Of a stretch of DNA of 64,000 nucleotides, positions 8,179 to 16,598 are shown in pieces; the stretch's first letter is position 1; every line of letters begins with the position of its first letter. The notes under the pieces were generated by a model, which saw only the letters and a list, made by a program, of their open reading frames with translations, did no database searches and was not told where the DNA came from. Both the position numbers and the translations under genes were made by a program. The stretch is from DASZKW01 sp035552775 (GTDB lineage Bacteria; Actinomycetota; Acidimicrobiia; Acidimicrobiales; Palsa-688). The DNA lies in assembly GCA_035552775.1 (NCBI GenBank), contig DASZKW010000061.1, positions 1-64,000 of the forward strand. The letters run 5' to 3'.

Positions 8179-9030
8179 TCAGAGATACCAGATCCGGTTC
8201 TGGATCATACCCTGAACAAGCCCAACGCGCAGGCCCGCCAGCCAGGCCAGCAAGGCTATGTCACTCCGGCTCCGAGCCTTGACAGCCCGGGTCAGTAGTC
8301 CCCCCCAGAAACGAAGAATCGTCAACCCATGCCGTCGCGGCATTCCCTGTGACCTATAGCGCTTGTACAGCGCCGGGTGGACGCGACCATAACCCCGCCC
8401 CTGACGAAACAGCTCGGCCGGCGTCTGACGCTGGCGGTACCACAACACGGCGTCGGGAGCGAAGCACAGCTCTACGCCCTCCAGCTGGGCTCGCCAACAG
8501 AAATCGAGATCCTCGCCAGGTGGCATGTCGACATCGAACCCGCCGAGCCGTTCGAACACGTCTCGGCGTGCCGCCAGGCTGCCCCCCGCTCCCGCAGGCA
8601 GGAAACCGAGGTGAACGGCGATCTCTTCTCCGGCTGGCCGCTGGGCGGCCCTCAGCCAAGCCGGATTGAGAATCTCATAGTCCAACCTGGCGGTCGCCAG
8701 GTCACATCGGGCGAGAGCGGCGGCCATAGCCGCGAGATACCCTGGGGCCACAACGTCGTCGGCGTCGAGAAACACAAGGAGATCCCCCGTGGTTTTCGCT
8801 ACGCCCACGTTGCGGGCGAATGCTTGACCCTTCATCTCGGAAGCGTCGACCACCCGGATCGAAGGTAGCTGGGAGGCAAAGCGGTTGAACAGGTCAACGG
8901 TTCCATCGGAGGAACCGTTGTCGGCCAGGACTACCTCCCAGTCCCCGTCGACTTCCTGGCCTGCGAGGGCCTCGAGCTGATCGCCGAGCCAGCGCTCAGC
9001 GTTGCGAGCCGGTATGACTACGCTCAGCAC
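8179..9030 (-). CDS. Glycosyltransferase family 2 (GT-A)
   Basis: 283 residues from a GTG start. It opens with VLSVVIPARNAERWLGDQLEAL, the GT2 nucleotide-binding strand, then WEVVLADNGSSDGTV and FARNVGVAKTTGDLLVFLDADD with the metal-binding DxD at DAD. A later GEDLDFCWRAQLEGVEL supplies the ED..(D/W) acceptor-side motif. It ends with a short amphipathic or hydrophobic stretch (IALLAWLAGLRVGLVQG) that may contact the membrane. It is the first gene of the leftward polysaccharide operon, divergent from the FkbM gene; no good ribosome binding site is seen before the GTG. Confidence 0.88.
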   Translation of the reverse strand: MLSVVIPARNAERWLGDQLEALAGQEVDGDWEVVLADNGSSDGTVDLFNRFASQLPSIRVVDASEMKGQAFARNVGVAKTTGDLLVFLDADDVVAPGYLAAMAAALARCDLATARLDYEILNPAWLRAAQRPAGEEIAVHLGFLPAGAGGSLAARRDVFERLGGFDVDMPPGEDLDFCWRAQLEGVELCFAPDAVLWYRQRQTPAELFRQGRGYGRVHPALYKRYRSQGMPRRHGLTILRFWGGLLTRAVKARSRSDIALLAWLAGLRVGLVQGMIQNRIWYL

Positions 9031-9108
9031 GGGGGGGTGGCACTCGCACCCGACCTGCCTGATGCCGTTTCGGCACTCACCACGGGCTTCAGCCTATCGA
9101 CAACCACG

Positions 9109-9144
9109 TTACGGCCCCCGATCGGCGCTGCTAGAATACGTTGG
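9109..9144 (+). promoter_or_regulatory. Putative promoter giving a leaderless FkbM mRNA
   Basis: TTACGG (9109-9114) is followed after 17 bases by TAGAAT (9132-9137), a good fit to a primary sigma factor promoter. The expected transcription start, six to seven bases further on, coincides with the GTG at 9144. No ribosome binding site precedes that GTG, which supports a leaderless transcript, a common arrangement in actinobacteria. Not experimentally verified. Confidence 0.5.
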
Positions 9145-10022
9145 TGCCAAGAAGAAGTCGGTGGGGTCCGGCGGGACTGGCTTCTGCGGCTTATGCCCTG
9201 GAGCAGCGGTTGCCGTTCGCGAGACGCGTCCTTCACGGCATCGTGCCCTTGGGAGTCCGTCGGCGGTATGGAAGTGCGATCGACGTCAATCTCGCCATCG
9301 ACGATGTCCGACTGGCCGTGCCCCTCAAGTTGGCCGAGGCGTACCGCCACGGGAGAGAGCCGGGGACAGTCGACTACCTGCGTCGTGTGCTGCGGTCCGG
9401 AATGACGGCTGTGGACGTGGGTGCCCAAATCGGTCATCTCTCCCTGGTCATGGGGCAGGCGGTCGGTGCACACGGCCGCGTGCTCGCCATCGAGCCCGCC
9501 CCGACAAACCTGCAATACATTCGCAAGAACCTGGAGCGGAACCAAGCCCTGAACATCTCGGTGGTGGCGGCAGCCGCAGGACCGAGCACGGGGCGCCGAC
9601 AGCTGAACATCAATGCCGACTCGAGCTGCTGCAGTTTTTATGACCATCCGCTCGGCGGGAATCGGACGTCCTTGGAGGTGGATCAGATTTCACTTGATGA
9701 GCTCCTCCCCGACGGCGCCGACCTGGTGAAGCTCGACGTCGAGGGAGCTGAGCTGGAAGTGATCGAAGGAGCACCCCGCCTTTTCGCTTCTTGCCCGCGA
9801 CTGGTGGTGGAATGGAATCCGGCCTGCATGTCCGCCGCCGGCCACCGACCGAGCACCTTGCTCGCTGTCCTTTCGAGCATCGGTTACACCCTTCACATGA
9901 TCGAAGACGGTACGCCCAGCGAGGCGCCGCTGGAACAGCTCGCCGATCTAGCTGAACACGGCGAGTTGCCCGTGGACTGGTACACGAACCTGGCCTGCGA
10001 GCGCGATCCAGTTGCTCTGTAG
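9144..10022 (+). CDS. FkbM family methyltransferase
   Basis: 292 residues from the GTG at 9144 (a TTG lies just before it). The core contains LRSGMTAVDVGAQIGHLSLVM (SAM motif I, DVGAxxG), RVLAIEPAPTNLQYIRKNLERNQ (motif II, acidic end EP) and ADLVKLDVEGAELEVIEGAPRL (KLDVEGAE, the FkbM signature). Members O-methylate sugars or polyketides and are common in surface-glycan clusters, where they may cap or decorate chains. It heads the rightward operon that continues with the ABC exporter 14 bases downstream, fitting a role in modifying the exported glycan. Confidence 0.88.
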   Translation: MPRRSRWGPAGLASAAYALEQRLPFARRVLHGIVPLGVRRRYGSAIDVNLAIDDVRLAVPLKLAEAYRHGREPGTVDYLRRVLRSGMTAVDVGAQIGHLSLVMGQAVGAHGRVLAIEPAPTNLQYIRKNLERNQALNISVVAAAAGPSTGRRQLNINADSSCCSFYDHPLGGNRTSLEVDQISLDELLPDGADLVKLDVEGAELEVIEGAPRLFASCPRLVVEWNPACMSAAGHRPSTLLAVLSSIGYTLHMIEDGTPSEAPLEQLADLAEHGELPVDWYTNLACERDPVAL

Positions 10023-10036
10023 GAGACTATGACGTC

Positions 10037-10900
10037 ATGACCGCTACCAGCGTCGAGCCGTCCGAACCGGCTACCGAGCCTCCCGCTGGCCTGCGTTTCC
10101 GCCGTCACCTCGGTTTCCGGGAGGCAATGGCCGAACTGTGGCAGGCACGCGAGCTCATCCGCACGCTCGTCGAGCGCGATCTGCGGATTCGTTATAAGCA
10201 GACGGTGCTCGGCTTCGGGTGGGCCGTTGTTGGTCCGGTGGTCTTCATGCTGGTGTTCACCGTCTTCTTCCAGAGTGCGGGCCACTTCGCCACGGCTGGA
10301 GTCCCGTACGCTCTGTTCTCATACACAGCCCTGGTGCCATGGACCTTCTTCGCTGAAGGGGTGACGCTGGGGAGTATGAGCCTCATCAGCAACCTCATGC
10401 TGCTCAACAAGGTGTATTGCCCCCGAGAGGTCTTCCCGATCGCTACCGTCATCACCGCGGCATTCGATGCGGCAGTCTCGGCCCTCGTACTCCTTGTTCT
10501 CTTCGCCATCTACCAGTACCCGCCGGCCATCACCACCCTCTGGGTCCCCGTGCTGATCGCCCTCGAGGTGGCTTTTACCCTCGGCGTGACCCTCTTCGCG
10601 TCGTCGGTGCTGATCTATCTCCGCGACGTGCGTTACGTCGTACCCCTGGCCGTTCAGGTCGGGATGTTCGCGTCGCCCGTCATCTACGGGATCAACGTCA
10701 TCCCCGCGGGGTTGCGCCCCGCGTACGCCATCGCCGATCCACTCGGTCCGATCATCGCCAGCTTCCGTCTCACGGTCCTTCACAACCAGCCACCGGACTG
10801 GGGACTGCTGGGCCTCGCCGCTTTGGCCTCCGCCGCCTGGCTCACCGGCGGGTACGCCCTTTTCAAGCGACTAGAGACCGGCATCGCCGACATCGCATGA
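10037..10900 (+). CDS. wzm: ABC-2 type polysaccharide exporter permease
   Basis: 287 residues with about six membrane helices. The cytoplasmic N-terminal segment ELIRTLVERDLRIRYKQTVLGFGW is the amphipathic region typical of Wzm/TagG permeases, followed by VVGPVVFMLVFTVFFQ and LVPWTFFAEGVTLGSMSLISNLMLLNKVYCPREVFPI, a highly characteristic stretch. It would form the channel for export of an undecaprenyl-linked glycan. Its stop overlaps the start of the ATPase gene (ATGA), as expected for a Wzm-Wzt pair. Confidence 0.92.
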   Translation: MTATSVEPSEPATEPPAGLRFRRHLGFREAMAELWQARELIRTLVERDLRIRYKQTVLGFGWAVVGPVVFMLVFTVFFQSAGHFATAGVPYALFSYTALVPWTFFAEGVTLGSMSLISNLMLLNKVYCPREVFPIATVITAAFDAAVSALVLLVLFAIYQYPPAITTLWVPVLIALEVAFTLGVTLFASSVLIYLRDVRYVVPLAVQVGMFASPVIYGINVIPAGLRPAYAIADPLGPIIASFRLTVLHNQPPDWGLLGLAALASAAWLTGGYALFKRLETGIADIA

Positions 10901-12156
10901 CGCGACTAGCTCCCCCGCCTCCGGGCGTCATCGGTGTCGAGAGGGTCTGGAAGCGGTTTCACGCCGACCGAACGAGGCCCGTCCTGCGGGACGAGGTGAG
11001 TCGACTCAGCCAGCGTCTGAGAGGTGCCCACGACGCCAACCGCTGGCGGTGGGCGCTGCGCGATGTCGACATTAAGATCGATCAGGGCGATGCCGTCGGG
11101 CTCTTCGGAACCAACGGCTCGGGCAAGTCGACACTCCTCAAGATCCTCACACGGGTGATGTACCCCACCGCCGGCAACGTCCGTATCGGTGGAAGAGTCG
11201 GAGCCTTGATAGAGGTAAGAGCGGGTATTCATCCCGATCTCACCGGTCGGGAGAACGTATTCCTCTACGGGTCCATTCTCGGCCTACGCCGCTCAGAGAT
11301 CGCCAAACGGTTCGACGCCATCGTCGATTTTGCCGACCTCTCTGACGCCATTAATCGCCAGGTCAAGTTCTATTCGAGCGGGATGGCCATGCGCCTCGGC
11401 TTCGGCGTCGCTGCCTTCCTCGAGCCACATGTACTGTTGGTGGACGAGGTCTTGGCCGTCGGGGACGCCACTTTCCAGCAGCGCTGTTTGGACCGAATGA
11501 GGGTCGTCCTCAACCAGGGCACCACGCTGGTATTCGTCTCTCATGACCTGGCCAGTGTGGAGTCAATCTCCACGCGAGGTGTCTGGCTCCGACAGGGGAT
11601 CGTGGCGGCCGACGGCCCGATTCGCGATTCACTATCGGCCTATCGGAGCCACATAGAGTCCGCAGCGGAAGTGGAGGTGGCCGGGGCCGGCCAGATCGGA
11701 ATATCAGCAGTCGTCAGCGGTTCGAAACATGAGGCGCCCGCGACGCAGGAGCCATTACATGTAGCACTACGGTTGAGATCATCCTGTGACCAGCGCATAG
11801 TGCTGTTCATCGGAATAAGTGAGGGCTCGGCGGCGCCGGTGTTCTCCCTCCGCCGCGAGTATGTACTCGATGAGGGCGTCACCGAGACCAAGTGCGTGAT
11901 CGGCGCCCTGCCTTTGCCCCGGGGCCGATATTTCGCCTGGGCGGCCATTACAGATCCAGCCGGAGCTGACCTCACCCCATGGCACCCGGTCACCTGCTTC
12001 GACGTCCTCGGACCCGACCTCGACGCGGCCTTGCCAGGCGTAATGCGGTTGTCGCCGGTCCACGTGGACGCGCGCTGGGAAGAGATTTCGAGCCCGGTAC
12101 CGTTCCGGCTTCCGACGGAAATCGCGGCACCACGCCAGGCCACCGGTGGGTCCTGA
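10897..12156 (+). CDS. wzt: ABC polysaccharide exporter ATPase with C-terminal cargo-binding-like domain
   Basis: 419 residues from the ATG at 10897 that overlaps the permease stop. Walker A GTNGSGKST is at 71-79, the signature is YSSGMAMRLGF and Walker B is HVLLVDEVLAVGD, all typical of Wzt/TagH ATPases. After about residue 250 comes a beta-rich C-terminal domain (RSSCDQRIVLFIGIS, FSLRREYVLDEG, LPLPRGRYFAWAAI) resembling the Wzt carbohydrate-binding domain that recognises a terminal modification of the chain. This fits the neighbouring methyltransferase: a methyl cap may be the export signal. The end overlaps the next glycosyltransferase by 11 bases. Confidence 0.92.
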   Translation: MTRLAPPPPGVIGVERVWKRFHADRTRPVLRDEVSRLSQRLRGAHDANRWRWALRDVDIKIDQGDAVGLFGTNGSGKSTLLKILTRVMYPTAGNVRIGGRVGALIEVRAGIHPDLTGRENVFLYGSILGLRRSEIAKRFDAIVDFADLSDAINRQVKFYSSGMAMRLGFGVAAFLEPHVLLVDEVLAVGDATFQQRCLDRMRVVLNQGTTLVFVSHDLASVESISTRGVWLRQGIVAADGPIRDSLSAYRSHIESAAEVEVAGAGQIGISAVVSGSKHEAPATQEPLHVALRLRSSCDQRIVLFIGISEGSAAPVFSLRREYVLDEGVTETKCVIGALPLPRGRYFAWAAITDPAGADLTPWHPVTCFDVLGPDLDAALPGVMRLSPVHVDARWEEISSPVPFRLPTEIAAPRQATGGS

Positions 12157-14146
12157 ATCCCCCACCTTCAGTGTGATCGTTCCGACGTGGAACCGAGCCG
12201 AGTTGGTGAGCCGGGCGATCGCGAGCGTCCTCGCTCAGACCTTCGATGACTTCGAGATCATCGCCGTTGACGACGGGTCCACCGACCAAACCGACGCAGC
12301 CCTGGAGCTGATCACGGATACCCGCCTCAGGACACTGCGGCGCCCCCATGAAGGGGTCAGCGCAGCTCGAAACGCCGGCGCGGGAGCGGCGAGAGGCGAA
12401 TACCTGACTTTTTTGGATAGTGACGATATGGCATTGCCAAGCTGGTTGGATAGGTTTGCAGCCATCTTGGGCCCAAGTCGGGCCGATATTGCGTTGGCCG
12501 GTGCTTTGACAGTCGACCGAGACGGTGGCAGCCAACTGTGGCTACCTAGTTCAGATGACGTCTCCCCCGACAGGTTGGCCGTGCGATTTCTGCCCGGTTG
12601 TTGGGCACTTCGATCGACATTGTTTTCGGAGGTCGGCGGGTACGACCCTAATATTAGTTACGGTGAGAACACGGAGCTGGTCCTGCGCCTCTTTACTCGA
12701 CCGCGGTTGCCCCGAATCGTCATTGTTCGCGAACCATTGGTCCGGAGGGACGGCCGGACGGATACCCGCTACACCACGAGGCAGAAAGTGGGAGGCGCCC
12801 GGGTGGTGCTCGAGAGGCACCGACGGAGCTGGAAGAAGTTTCCCCTGATCTGGGCCTCCTACCACGCCATCGTCGGCGTCGATGATGCGCGGCGTGGTCA
12901 GTCATGGCGGGCTCGTTACCACTTCGCCTGCGCCGTTCGGGCGAACCCGCGCCGGCTGGAGCATGTCGGGCGCCTATTTGTCAGCATGGTCCCCGGAGCG
13001 TCCGGTCGGGCGTGGCCCACCGATCCCACATCGGAGCGCGGGGGGGCATCCCCGGCCGTCCTATTTGTCGTGCTGGCCCCGGGGGTAGGTGGATCTGTGC
13101 GAAGTCTCGCAACCGGGCTCGAATACCTGACCGGCGTCCGGCGGGTCGTCGCCCGTCCTTCTGCCAGCTCGTGTGCCCGGTTCCTGGGGACCCGTGGGGT
13201 GGTCGACGCGTCCGTCGACTTACCCCGGTCAACGGGCCACCGCCTGTTCGACCGGCCCCGAGCCGTCGTGGTCCTATCCTCGGCTGCCTGGGCGTACCGC
13301 CGCCAGCTCACGGCAATCCACGCCAACGGCCTCGCCGAGCTCAGCCTCTCCATCATCCCCGGATGCATCGCCCGCTGTCCCGTGGTGGTGTGGGTCCATG
13401 AGTGGCAGGTGTCTCCGTGGAGCCGACGCCTCCGACCATTCCTGAAGTTCGGAGCAAGCGGGCTCAGGTTCTTGGCCGTGTCCGAGCAGACCCGTTCGAT
13501 GATCGTGGCCTCCGGTATCGGACGTCCCGACCAGGTCTGCGTCGTCCCGAACCCGATCGACCCCGCCGATGTTTGCCCTGCCTCCCGCCGGCAAGCGACC
13601 TCTGCGTTCCGGGTCGCATACATCGGCACCCCGGCCAGGTACAAGGGCTTCCACCTTCTCCCCGATCTCATCCGGGCCCTGCCGCACGAACCGTTGACCT
13701 GGACCGTCTTTGCGGGCCCAGAGACGATGATGCCTGACACCTTCGCCGAGCTGAGGAACTTGGGAGTCGGCCTGCCCGGCAAGGTCTTGGACGTCCGCGA
13801 GGCGTACGGCTCCTGCGACGCAGTCGTGGTGCCGTCGCTGCGCGAGTCGTTCGGCCGGGTCGTAGCAGAGGCCATGGCCAACGGCTTGCCCGTCGTGGGA
13901 AGCGACCTCGAGCCCATCCGGGACCTTCTGGGTGAGGACCGAGCGGGCCTCCTCGTCCCCCCCGGCGACGTGGGGGGACTGGCCACCGCCATTCGCCGCC
14001 TCGTTGGCGATCGGGAGCTCGGAATGGCGCTCGGCGAGGAAGGTCGCCGACGGGTCAAGCGTTTCGCGCCAGGACCGATCGCCGATCAACTGGCCCGGGC
14101 ATATGGGATCAACCCGCTTCGATCGTCCCCGAGTTCGTCGCCCTGA
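12146..14146 (+). CDS. Two-domain glycosyltransferase: GT2 (GT-A) fused to GT4 (GT-B)
   Basis: 666 residues from a GTG at 12146. The first half is GT2: FSVIVPTWNRAELVSRAIAS, FEIIAVDDGSTDQT, AARNAGAGAARGEYLTFLDSDD with the DxD. The second half, from about residue 305 (PAVLFVVLAPGVGGSVRSLA), is GT4: FRVAYIGTPARYKGFHLLPDLI and VPSLRESFGRVVAEAMANGLPVVGSD with the EX7E motif. Such a protein may add two successive sugars or a repeat unit. It is coupled to the Wzt gene and precedes a third transferase by 58 bases. Domain limits are by eye. Confidence 0.88.
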   Translation: MGPESPTFSVIVPTWNRAELVSRAIASVLAQTFDDFEIIAVDDGSTDQTDAALELITDTRLRTLRRPHEGVSAARNAGAGAARGEYLTFLDSDDMALPSWLDRFAAILGPSRADIALAGALTVDRDGGSQLWLPSSDDVSPDRLAVRFLPGCWALRSTLFSEVGGYDPNISYGENTELVLRLFTRPRLPRIVIVREPLVRRDGRTDTRYTTRQKVGGARVVLERHRRSWKKFPLIWASYHAIVGVDDARRGQSWRARYHFACAVRANPRRLEHVGRLFVSMVPGASGRAWPTDPTSERGGASPAVLFVVLAPGVGGSVRSLATGLEYLTGVRRVVARPSASSCARFLGTRGVVDASVDLPRSTGHRLFDRPRAVVVLSSAAWAYRRQLTAIHANGLAELSLSIIPGCIARCPVVVWVHEWQVSPWSRRLRPFLKFGASGLRFLAVSEQTRSMIVASGIGRPDQVCVVPNPIDPADVCPASRRQATSAFRVAYIGTPARYKGFHLLPDLIRALPHEPLTWTVFAGPETMMPDTFAELRNLGVGLPGKVLDVREAYGSCDAVVVPSLRESFGRVVAEAMANGLPVVGSDLEPIRDLLGEDRAGLLVPPGDVGGLATAIRRLVGDRELGMALGEEGRRRVKRFAPGPIADQLARAYGINPLRSSPSSSP

Positions 14147-14204
14147 TCCCACCATCGCCCATGGGGGCTACCCTCACCATGATGGGCCACCGAAGGGGAA
14201 CCCC

Positions 14205-15449
14205 ATGAGCGAGCACTCCCCGATTTGCCCTCCCTCCGTACTCCGGGCTGCCGACCGCATCCGAACCCGGATTACCGCAGATGCGTCGCCGACTGTCCTC
14301 ACTGCCTGCTTCGGAGCGGAGACCGATCCCGAAGCCATACGCATAGGGGTTGCCGAGGCCGGCGTCGCACTGCTCGTCGGCCCGTCGGCGGCCAGAGACA
14401 CCGCCGCCTTCGAGGAGCAGTTGGCCGCGGTCGGCATATCGCCAGAGTTTGTCGGCCGTACCCGGCTCGAGGATCCCAACCGCACTATCGCGATCTTCCG
14501 GGGGCCGTCCCCGCCGGTCATCGGGCCAGCCCCGCCGTCGTTTCGAGCGGTGGCGATCATCGTCGCCTACAACGAGCAGGATGTGATCGCCGAGTCGATA
14601 GCTCACTTGATCAAACAGGGCGTGGATGTCTATCTCATGGACAACTGGTCGACCGACGAGACCGTCGCCGTCGCGTTACACGCCGCCGGGTCCCACCTTG
14701 CCGGTTGGGAGCGCTTTCCTCGGTGCGCGCGTAGCAAGACGTTCGATTATTCTGCCGTCCTTCTTCGGGTACAGGATCTAGCTACGGAACTTGACGCCGA
14801 CTGGATCATTTGTAACGACGCCGACGAGCTGCGCGTCCCGCCCTGGGATAGCGTCTCGTTGCGGGATGGGCTGTTTCATGCCCAGCAAACGGGCTTTACG
14901 GCGGTCAACTACTCGACCCTGAACTTCACGCTCACAGAGGATGTCCCTTCAGGCGCACAGGACCTTGAAAGCCGCTTCTTCTGGTTCGACCCCCAGCGGG
15001 TCCCTGACCTGAGTCAGCTCAACACGTGGCGACAACCGAGTTCCCAGCGGGTGGACCTGGAATCGACTGGTCACCACAGGGTCGGCTTCCCTGGTCGTCG
15101 GATCTTCCCCTTCAATTTTTTGCTCAAGCACTACCCAATCCGATCCGTCGAGCATGGAATGAGAAAAATCAACACGGACCGTCTTCCCCGCTATCGTACT
15201 GACGAGCGCCTCCGGGGTTGGCACGGGCACTACCGCCCGGCCACACCCAGAACCTTGATCAATCACTCGCCCGACCTGCTCAGATTCGATGAGGAATTCG
15301 CGCGCAGTTTTCTCTTGGAGAGACTCACCGGCGTCGGCTTCGAACCACAGCCATCACCGATCACCTTCACCCTCAAAGTCGCCCGGACCCTGCGTCGCGC
15401 GGGCCTGCTCGACGTGGCCCGGAGGATCAAGTGGCGGCTCAGCCCCTGA
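14205..15449 (+). CDS. GT2-like glycosyltransferase with an unusual N-terminal region
   Basis: 414 residues from the ATG at 14205, preceded by GAAGGGG as a ribosome binding site. Upstream in-frame sequence overlaps the previous gene and is not used. Residues about 115-280 show a GT-A core: FRAVAIIVAYNEQDVIAESIAHLIKQG, VYLMDNWSTDET, and ADWIICNDADELR with the DxD at DAD, as in Glyco_tranf_2_4-type proteins. Residues 1-110 (around SPTVLTACFGAETDPEAI and VALLVGPSAARDTAAFEEQL) form a separate alpha/beta region I do not recognise. The late part has conserved FNFLLKHYPIRS. Probably another step in glycan assembly. Confidence 0.82.
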   Translation: MSEHSPICPPSVLRAADRIRTRITADASPTVLTACFGAETDPEAIRIGVAEAGVALLVGPSAARDTAAFEEQLAAVGISPEFVGRTRLEDPNRTIAIFRGPSPPVIGPAPPSFRAVAIIVAYNEQDVIAESIAHLIKQGVDVYLMDNWSTDETVAVALHAAGSHLAGWERFPRCARSKTFDYSAVLLRVQDLATELDADWIICNDADELRVPPWDSVSLRDGLFHAQQTGFTAVNYSTLNFTLTEDVPSGAQDLESRFFWFDPQRVPDLSQLNTWRQPSSQRVDLESTGHHRVGFPGRRIFPFNFLLKHYPIRSVEHGMRKINTDRLPRYRTDERLRGWHGHYRPATPRTLINHSPDLLRFDEEFARSFLLERLTGVGFEPQPSPITFTLKVARTLRRAGLLDVARRIKWRLSP

Positions 15450-16597
15450 CGCGGAAGGCTCGTATTCTGTTGGTCTCTCATGAAGCCTCGCGGACTGGGG
15501 CTCCGCGCGTCGCTGTCGAGATCCTCGGATCGCTCCCAGACGACCAATGGGTCCGCCAGGCCGTCTTGCGCTGGTCAGGCCCACTCCGGAACGAGTTTGC
15601 GGCCACTGGGACCAGGGTGATCCTGGAGCCGTTGAGGCGCGTGCGTACCGGCCTTCGCATGGGGCGGCGCACCCGACGGGCGGCCAATCTCCTCGAGCAG
15701 ATCGTGGCGGCCTTTGTGATCGTTTTCCTGCGGCCCGATGTGGTGTGGTGCAACACCGTATTGAGCGCCTGTTATGTGCGTCCCGGCCGCCTGCTGGGGA
15801 AGCGGGTGGTTCTCCATGCCCATGAGGCCGGTGGCCAGATGGCCCAGGTTCTGGCCCGCTATCGGTTGGACCGATACTGGTCGTCAGTTCACCTCGTTGG
15901 ATGTGCACCTCGCGTGTGCTCGGAGCTGGCCGCGGCGACGGGCCGGCGGGTCGAGGACGTGGTCTGTATCCGATCGGTCCCGGACTACCGCCGGATCTGT
16001 GACCTCGCCCAACGGGCGGCGACGGTGTTGCCCGCTCACGGTGTGTTGGTCGGTGCCTGCGGGCTCGCCACCCACTCCAAGGGAGTGGACCTCTGGCTGG
16101 CCATGGTCGAGCAGGTCGTTCCTGCCGTGGCGGATCTGGACCCGCATTTCGTATGGATCGGGGCCGATGCTCCCCCCGAGTTTTTCGGTTGGGCATCTGC
16201 CACGGCGCTAGACCGGCGCGTGACGTTTACGGGGTCGCTCGAGAACCCATACCCGGTGCTCGCAGCACTTGACGTCTTCACCTTGACCTCGCGTTCCGAC
16301 TCGTTTCCACTCGTGGTACTCGAGTCGATGCAGCTGGGCCGACCGGTCGTTGCCTTCGACGTCGGTGACGTAGCATCCCAACTCGGCAGCACGGGGCGTG
16401 TGGTCGAACCGCTGGCCACCTCTCAGTTCGCCGATGAAGTCGTGGCGCTCCTGCGTGATCCCGCGGAGCGGCTCCGGCTGGGAGCCGCGTCGGAGGACCG
16501 AGCTTGCGAGGAGTTCAACATCGCGAGGTTCGGTAAAGACGTCCGAGGGCTCGCTTGCCGCCTGGTGGGCGGTCCGCAATCCGGCGCTGGGGACTAG
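15431..16597 (+). CDS. Glycosyltransferase family 4 (GT-B)
   Basis: 388 residues from a GTG that overlaps the previous gene by 19 bases. N-terminal LLVSHEASRTGAPRVAVEILGSL is a variant of the GT4 opening loop; DVVWCNTVLSACYV and RVVLHAHEAGGQM follow. The C-terminal domain has GVLVGACGLATHSKGVDLWLAMV, VTFTGSLENPYPVLAALDVFTLTSRSDSFPLVVLESMQLGRPVVAFD and an E-containing motif in place of the usual EX7E. It is the last gene of the rightward operon; the next gene converges from the other strand two bases later. Confidence 0.88.
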   Translation: MAAQPLTRKARILLVSHEASRTGAPRVAVEILGSLPDDQWVRQAVLRWSGPLRNEFAATGTRVILEPLRRVRTGLRMGRRTRRAANLLEQIVAAFVIVFLRPDVVWCNTVLSACYVRPGRLLGKRVVLHAHEAGGQMAQVLARYRLDRYWSSVHLVGCAPRVCSELAAATGRRVEDVVCIRSVPDYRRICDLAQRAATVLPAHGVLVGACGLATHSKGVDLWLAMVEQVVPAVADLDPHFVWIGADAPPEFFGWASATALDRRVTFTGSLENPYPVLAALDVFTLTSRSDSFPLVVLESMQLGRPVVAFDVGDVASQLGSTGRVVEPLATSQFADEVVALLRDPAERLRLGAASEDRACEEFNIARFGKDVRGLACRLVGGPQSGAGD

Positions 16598-16598
16598 A

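Noticed and set aside
6133..8298. Long open frame on the plus strand (721 codons)
   Set aside because: It runs opposite the Wzz/BY-kinase and GT4 genes; its protein is Arg/Gly/His-rich without any domain, as expected of a shadow frame in GC-rich DNA.
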